A DNA stretch of 36,908 nt from Thermomucor indicae-seudaticae. Its lineage: Eukaryota > Mucoromycota > Mucoromycetes > Mucorales > Lichtheimiaceae. The position numbers and the translations under genes were made by a program. Positions 31,767 to 36,908 of the stretch are shown here, piece after piece. Position 1 is the first letter of the stretch; every line of letters begins with the position of its first letter. Location of the stretch: contig JSYX01000269.1 in assembly GCA_000787465.1 (NCBI GenBank), forward strand, positions 1-36,908. Reading direction: 5' to 3'. Under the pieces are notes generated by a model. The model was given only the letters and a program-made list of their open reading frames with translations. It was not told where the DNA came from and made no database searches.

Positions 31767-34415
31767 ATGGTCGCAGTGGAACCCAAGAAATACACATTCA
31801 GACACGATGAGTATAGACCACCCAGGATCGTCGGTGACCCGTACGGCCTCGAAAGTGGCGACGAATCCATCACAACGCAGTCTATCGAAACCGCGAATTC
31901 TTCCCAGCAGCTCAAACGATCGCTGAAAGGACGACACCTAGCTGTATATATTTCTCACTTCTCTTTATGATTCCCTCCAGCTGAATCCTCCTCCCTTTAT
32001 GCCTCCAGATGATTTCATTGGGTGGCGTCATTGGCCAAGGCCTGTTCCTGTCGTCCGGTGCAAACCTCCACAATGGCGGTAAGTCCCCCCACCTTGGGGC
32101 GCACCTGGATTATCCAACTCACTCGGAAAAGTTCAGGCCCTGCGGGTGCCCTGATAGGTGAGTTGTGTAGGGAATAGAAAAAGCGCGGGATTGTTGACGT
32201 GGCGCAGCTTATGCGATCATTGGCTTCATGGTGTTCTGGGTCGCCTACTCCGTGGGTGAAATGTCCACCTACATTCCGGTAAATAGAAAGAGAGCCCCTT
32301 CTTAAAACAGACACCAGGAAAGATTGATCACACATACCATCCAGGTATCCGGTTCATTCACCATATTCTGTCGACGTTTCGTCGACACTTCGTTTGGTGC
32401 CACTATAGGTTACAATTACTGGTATTCAACGTTCCTGGCCAAAATAGGGCATCATGTGACCCCCACCTTTTTCCATTTTAGGGCATGTTGGGCCATCATC
32501 GTCGCCAGTGAACTCGTTGCACTACCGCTGATCATGAATTTCTGGACGGACCGAGTTCCGGATTGGGCTTGTGAGTCCATATAACGTTGATCTACAACCG
32601 ATCTATTAACAACTCGATATTCTGAAATGGACGCCCCCACCCTTTAGGGTCCTTTCTATGTCTCGTTGTCATTTTTGTCGTCAATTTATTTGGAGCTCGT
32701 AGCTACGGTGAAACAGAGTACTGGTTTAGCTTGGTAAGTGAGCTCAGAAAAAAAACTCTCTCCAGTGCAATTCGCTACATTTCTCTGCCCCACAGATCAA
32801 AGTCTTGGCTGTCATCATATTCATCATCGTAGGCTGCCTTGTATCGGGTGGGCTCATTGGGTAAACAAGTGATCCAAGGGTTTGCAACGATCTGTCCACT
32901 GAGAATCATGACATAGAGGTCAAGTGTATGGCTTCAACTATTGGACCGATGGCGGCGCTTTTCCCCACGGAATAACAGGTGTTACTGAATCTTTAGTTCA
33001 AGCTTCTTTCAGCATGCAAGGTAAAGTAACCTTCTTCTTGGCGGTTGCAGATCCAGTCCCCTTAACACGTACGGTTTGCCAGGTACCGAATTTGTCGGCA
33101 TCACAGTAAGTGGATCATACTTGAGTATCCTATCGCCATTAACAATTCACTACTAGGCAGGTGAAGCCGGCAATCCGAGAAAGGTGAGTCAGGCCCAACT
33201 TTCCCACATCCATATGGCCCTGTTCACCGACACAAACTTTTCTAGGATGTCCCTCGGGCTATTAAAAACGTCCTATGGCGCGTGATCATCTTCTATCTCT
33301 GTTCAGGTGATAAGATAGGCAATCCAGAAACGTCATGATATGAGAGACTAAGATTGCTAACAGTGCTTGTCATGGGCATGGTGATTCGCTGGGATGACTG
33401 TACGTAAGCCTCATCACTCAAAAACGATAGGGTTTGCAAAGAAGACTGACAGATGTTGGTGCAGCCCAGCTCTTAAACTTCGGCTACCCAGCAGCTGAGA
33501 AGGTCCCGAGTATCGCTAACATTGGTTCAGACCAGCTCTTAGAATTCGGCGACGCAGCAGCTGCGAATGCCACGCATATCGTTGGCGTGTCGCCGTTCAC
33601 CATTGTATTCGAGAAAGGGACCTTGGGCAGTGTTGCTCATATCATGAATGCTATTATCCTGGTAACGGTACGTGTCACGGAGGCCCCTGGTGTCAGGCGT
33701 CCTGATGCTTAACGCCATGCTACACAGGTTTTATCTTGCGCCAACAGCGGGCTGTACGTCGCAAGTAGAACTTTGCTCGCATTGTCTGAGGAGGGCATCG
33801 CTTGGAGCAAATTATGTAAGTGCCAGATTACCCTCGTTTCGTCGTCATCGCGAGTGCTGACACCGTATCTATCTAGCTTATATTTCTGAACACGGTGTTC
33901 CTGTGTATGCCTTGATATGCACTTCGCTCGTGAGCCTGATCGCTTGCGCGACATCCTTTATCCCTGGGACAAAGCTATTTTGGGTCCTGACAAACCTATC
34001 CGGCGTTGCCGGCTTGGTGACTTGGGCTGGAATTTGCTTCGCCCACCTGCGCTTTCGAAAGGCTTTCAAGAAACAGAGCTTCGACAAAACTGAGCTGCCA
34101 ATGCGAGCGCCCCTACATCCGTTCGGCGACCTGTTTGACTTGACGCTCTGTACCCTAATCGCGCTCGTCACCGGCGTCCAGCACACTGCCCCACCGGATG
34201 CAGCCCGCTTAATAGGGAGCTATGGCGGTCTCTTCCTGTGCCTCGTCGGATTTCTTGCGACCAAGTTCTACACAGGCTCGAAAATGATACCCCTAGACGA
34301 AATCGATCTGCAAACAGGTCGAGCAGATATCCCCGGCGAACAAGACGATCAGCTCGTCATACGAGGACCGTGGTACAACCGCCTCTGGAAGCACTTGGTC
34401 TTTATATTCACTTAA
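31767..34415 (+). CDS. Amino-acid permease (APC superfamily, fungal YAT type), tandem copy 2, 578 aa
   Basis: Sixteen exons: 31767-31943, 32009-32078, 32137-32157, 32208-32278, 32345-32421, 32482-32570, 32648-32733, 32796-32860, 32917-33020, 33083-33105, 33157-33183, 33246-33306, 33364-33399, 33465-33667, 33728-33815 and 33877-34415 (1737 nt). Exons 2-13 and 15 have exactly the lengths of those in copy 1, so the pair arose by duplication of an intron-containing gene. Permease motifs are intact (GGVIGQGLFLSSGA, GEAGNPRK, VPRAIKNVLWRVIIFYL, NSGLYVASRTLLALS). The N-terminal tail differs from copy 1, and exon 14 carries a 29-residue insertion made of a tandem repeat. Divergent tails and loop suggest different regulation or substrate range (inference). 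Confidence 0.94.
33467..33598 (+). repeat. Two 66-bp tandem units in exon 14 of permease 2
   Basis: The units beginning at 33467 and 33533 both start cagctctta and share cagcagctg further on. They encode QLLNFGYPAAEKVPSIANIG and QLLEFGDAAAANATHIVGVS. The repeat is absent from the neighbouring paralogue, which has NLNTKSGTATV in the same loop. Confidence 0.8.
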
Positions 34416-34527
34416 CCAATAAAGATTACCTAAAATTCTCACACCTGCCCATTTGCCCTAAGCTTTTCCCCCCACAAAATTAGAATAAACGTGGGGTAAC
34501 CAAGATACCCCAGCATACCCATTGGTC

Positions 34528-35836
34528 ATGAGCAAACACTTGCCACGCCTATTGTCCTGTAAGTTCTCCGGTCTGTCTCGCAGCTTCGTCATTCTGAAGC
34601 AGTTGCCATGCAGCCACCACGTTGAGACTCGGTCCTGGTTCTCGATCCGTCATGTCAGCAGCTATACCCAAATCCGTCAAGCCCTCAGCCACGTAAGCGT
34701 CCGTTGGCAGGCAGTAGATATTGAAAGCCGCCTAAATCCACAGACTAGACTCATTGTGGCTGCACCTACGACATCAGAAAATGACGACAGTGATTACCGA
34801 GTTCTGATGATGAAACGGTACGCAATGGCGGGATTCGCTCGAGTGGCATAGTATTCTGATTCTAATCTAATCACGGCGGCAGAAACGCAAAAAGCAGTTT
34901 TATCAACGCTCACGTATTTCCCGGCGGTGTTGTTGATCCGGCAGATCAAGCCTCGCTGTGGCATCCTATCCTGCCCTCTACTCAAGACGAGTAAAGTCTC
35001 TCTCTTACACCAACTTTGAAAACCATTTCCCTTAATCGAATGTTCAGGGCACTCATGACTTACAAGATCTGTGCCATCCGCGAGACGTTTGAAGAGTCTG
35101 GCTTATTGCTGACCCATCCTCCAGCTTATACAGTATTAAAGGACACCGAAAGCGCTGTCTGGCGCGAACGCGTACATGCCGATGCCACCCAGTTCAAGAT
35201 CCTCTGCGAGACCCATAAGCTCCAGCCGGCCACAGACAAACTGCTGCTTTTTGCCAACTGGATCACGCCTGTGAACGAGAAGCGACGCTACAATACCCAC
35301 TTTTTCCTCACCGTACTTGACCCACCCCACAGGGCTTTTTACGCTGCGGACGGCAAGGAGTTGGTCCAGCTCGACTGGTTTACACCCAAGCAAGGTGAGA
35401 GCAGGAACTCTTTCCTTGGCTGATTTCGTGCTGCTCACTAAACCAAACCGAAGCCCTGACGGCATGGGAACAGCGCAAGATCGTCTTGTTCCCGCCTCAG
35501 TGGTACTGTCTGCATGCCATGAATCAGGTCCCTCAATATCAGAACCTCGCGTCGTCCGCTGGCATGGGTGCACTCCGGAGACGTGATGGCTCGGTTTCTA
35601 CAGTATTGCCACAACCAGGTCAAACCCCAGACGATCATCCCATGGCCAAGAGCGGTCACCTCATGTTCCTGGCATACCCTGGCGATGAATGCTACAGAGA
35701 CCCGTTCAACGGTGGCAGGCTCACTGGAAGACCAGGTGACAGACATCGCATCTATATCCGGGGACGCATGCAGGATTTTGTACTCGAGAAAAACGTAGAC
35801 GTTTCTGACATTATCGACTCGTCAGCTCATCTTTGA
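34528..35836 (+). CDS. Nudix hydrolase, NUDT19-like (probable CoA/acyl-CoA diphosphatase), 375 aa
   Basis: Exons are 34528-34817, 34883-34990, 35048-35394 and 35454-35836 (1128 nt), all frame-consistent. The N-terminal 60 residues are basic and rich in Ser and Arg (KQLPCSHHVETRSWFSIRHV), consistent with a mitochondrial presequence. The catalytic region has FPGGVVDPADQ (109-119) and then, after an insertion, CAIRETFEESGLLL (141-154), which holds the REXXEE core that binds the metal. A long spacer inside the Nudix box is a feature of NUDT19-type enzymes, which cleave CoA esters to phosphopantetheine products and 3',5'-ADP. The length matches that group. The substrate is inferred from family. 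The gene starts 112 bases after the permease 2 stop. Confidence 0.88.
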
Positions 35837-36117
35837 ATCACCAATAAACCGTCGCGCATGTACAATGCCGGAAGGATGATTGGGTCAGGGTCAGCGAAGA
35901 ATGGGTCACCTATCCTTCACGATAAAATTTAATTGGGTCAATTCGACCAATGTGAGCCACCTTTCCGAATTTGGGTTAGCTCAACGATTTCGGATCAGAG
36001 CAGCGAATTTGGGTCAGGTCAATGAGTTTGTCGGCAAATTCAACGACGGCCTACTATCTTTTATTGTTGGCATAATTAACCACTAGGGCTAAAGGATATA
36101 ACTTTCAGCGTTAGGTG
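35837..36117. repeat. TGGGTCA motif cluster between convergent genes
   Basis: TGGGTCA occurs at 35881, 35902, 35934 and 36010, with GGGTCA at 35888 and the variant TGGGTTA at 35972. CGAATTTGGGT appears twice (about 35966 and 36004). The copies sit within 140 bases, between the Nudix stop and the likely stop of the minus-strand gene. They may be subterminal repeats of a mobile element or a degenerate tandem array. No gene is seen in the cluster. Confidence 0.5.
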
Positions 36118-36903
36118 TTTGCTTGCATAAATCGCTCAATCGCGCTGCGATATTCTTGTAGAGCTTTCAGCTTTTTTGCTTGTTTTTCAATTTCTTTGTC
36201 GAGCATGTTGATAGTTGCATGTAGTGTCCTAGATCAACATCAGTTTAATTAAGACAGGATATTTCCAGCCCATTACCTTTTATGCCCCCCTCAACCATCC
36301 TGAACTTGAAGATGGCGAGCTGGACGGTGCGGCCCTTGGCGATGAAGAGTGGGGTGGGCAGTGCGGACATGAAAGACGTGAGTAGCTGTACGTAGATACA
36401 ATCAGTTTGTAATCAAACATTTAGCTCAAGGCAAAGTTTTTAGCTCATACACATCTACCATATTCAATTAAGAAATGAAAGGCCGTTGCGATTTCGCCAC
36501 CTTCGCCGTCAGGAACGTTATATCCGGTTTTCCCCATTACTTGGTAAAGAGTACCGGCGCTGACGTGCAAACCACGGTCTGCATCTGCCTGAGGCGCAAT
36601 GGACCACTCATTCTGTTGTGGATGTAAAAGCTCCACAATTCTATTCGTTAACTTAGCAATAGGTGCGGCATTAAAAACGTTGATTTCAGCCGGACGGTTC
36701 TGAGGATCTCTCTTCGGCACGAATGGATTTAGGAAGTCGATGATGCTTGCCGCCGCCAGACATTCTTTGTCAGTGACGCGAGTCCCACGAGAACAGATAT
36801 ACTTACTATGCATAAAGCAGGGAGCACTTACACCGAGAAGGGTCGGGACAGAGGTCATGCAGGCTAACGGACGGATCAGTCTGTCAATCTTCAGATCATG
36901 CAA
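36118..36903 (-). CDS. Unrecognised protein, probably 5'-incomplete at the window edge
   Basis: The main exon (about 36903-36450) encodes CLAAASIIDFLNPFVPKRD, IAKLTNRIVELLHPQQNEW, LHVSAGTLYQVMGKTGYNV and IATAFHFLIEYG. A further exon near 36390-36286 reads LLTSFMSALPTPLFIAKGR, then TVQLAIFKFRMVEGGIK. A last exon may encode the helical MLDKEIEKQAKKLKALQEY and end at about 36118, although the phase of that final junction does not fit well. I do not recognise the family. Its position beside a repeat cluster at the margin suggests an accessory or transposon-linked gene. The true start may lie beyond the right end. Confidence 0.5.
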
Positions 36904-36908
36904 AATGT

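Noticed and set aside
1..36908. Prokaryotic operons, CRISPR arrays, tRNA or rRNA genes
   Set aside because: The intron-rich eukaryotic gene structure is clear throughout, and no repeat-spacer array or cloverleaf-like segment was seen.

Overview
The window is nuclear DNA of a filamentous fungus, most likely an early-diverging mould of the Mucoromycota (Mucorales type). The evidence is about 100 short introns of roughly 46-120 bases with GTA/GTG donors and YAG acceptors, small intergenic gaps, fungal versions of eukaryotic housekeeping genes, and a protein at 1.1-2.7 kb of a kind I associate with mucoralean gene families. The species assignment is inference. All exon models were spliced by hand by requiring frame continuity and conserved protein motifs.

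Left flank (1-3.4 kb): a mobile-element-rich margin. It holds a decayed Crypton-like (Ndc10-domain) fragment, a cluster of GGTGTAAA motifs in both orientations, a lineage-type protein of unknown function with six resolved exons, and a possible Tc1/mariner helix-turn-helix relic.

Centre (3.4-28 kb): compact and largely housekeeping. In order: an intact nine-exon NRPS-like adenylation-thiolation-reductase enzyme (minus); a DTWD1-type tRNA-modifying enzyme (minus) head to head with SDH4 of respiratory complex II (plus); an Ede1/Eps15-like endocytic scaffold with three EH domains (minus); a 60-residue ORF (minus) opposite a TspO-like membrane protein (plus); exocyst subunit Sec3 with 19 exons (minus) opposite the histone chaperone NASP (plus); an IGHMBP2/Hcs1-like SF1 helicase (plus) tail to tail with a small coiled-coil protein (minus); a partly resolved Cys-containing small gene (minus); and the autophagy PROPPIN Atg18 (plus). 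Sec3 and Ede1 both serve vesicle traffic at the plasma membrane, but nothing suggests a functional cluster.

Right part (28-36.9 kb): two tandem amino-acid permeases with the same 16-exon architecture, then a NUDT19-like Nudix hydrolase. The right edge has a TGGGTCA repeat cluster and an unrecognised minus-strand gene that probably continues outside the window.

The most unusual signals are a predicted 2-nt microexon that completes the P-loop of the helicase, five GC-AG introns with GCAAG donors among about 100 introns, and a 22-residue tandem repeat inserted in only one of the two permeases. I found no CRISPR array, rRNA or tRNA and no multi-gene defence-like or otherwise novel system.
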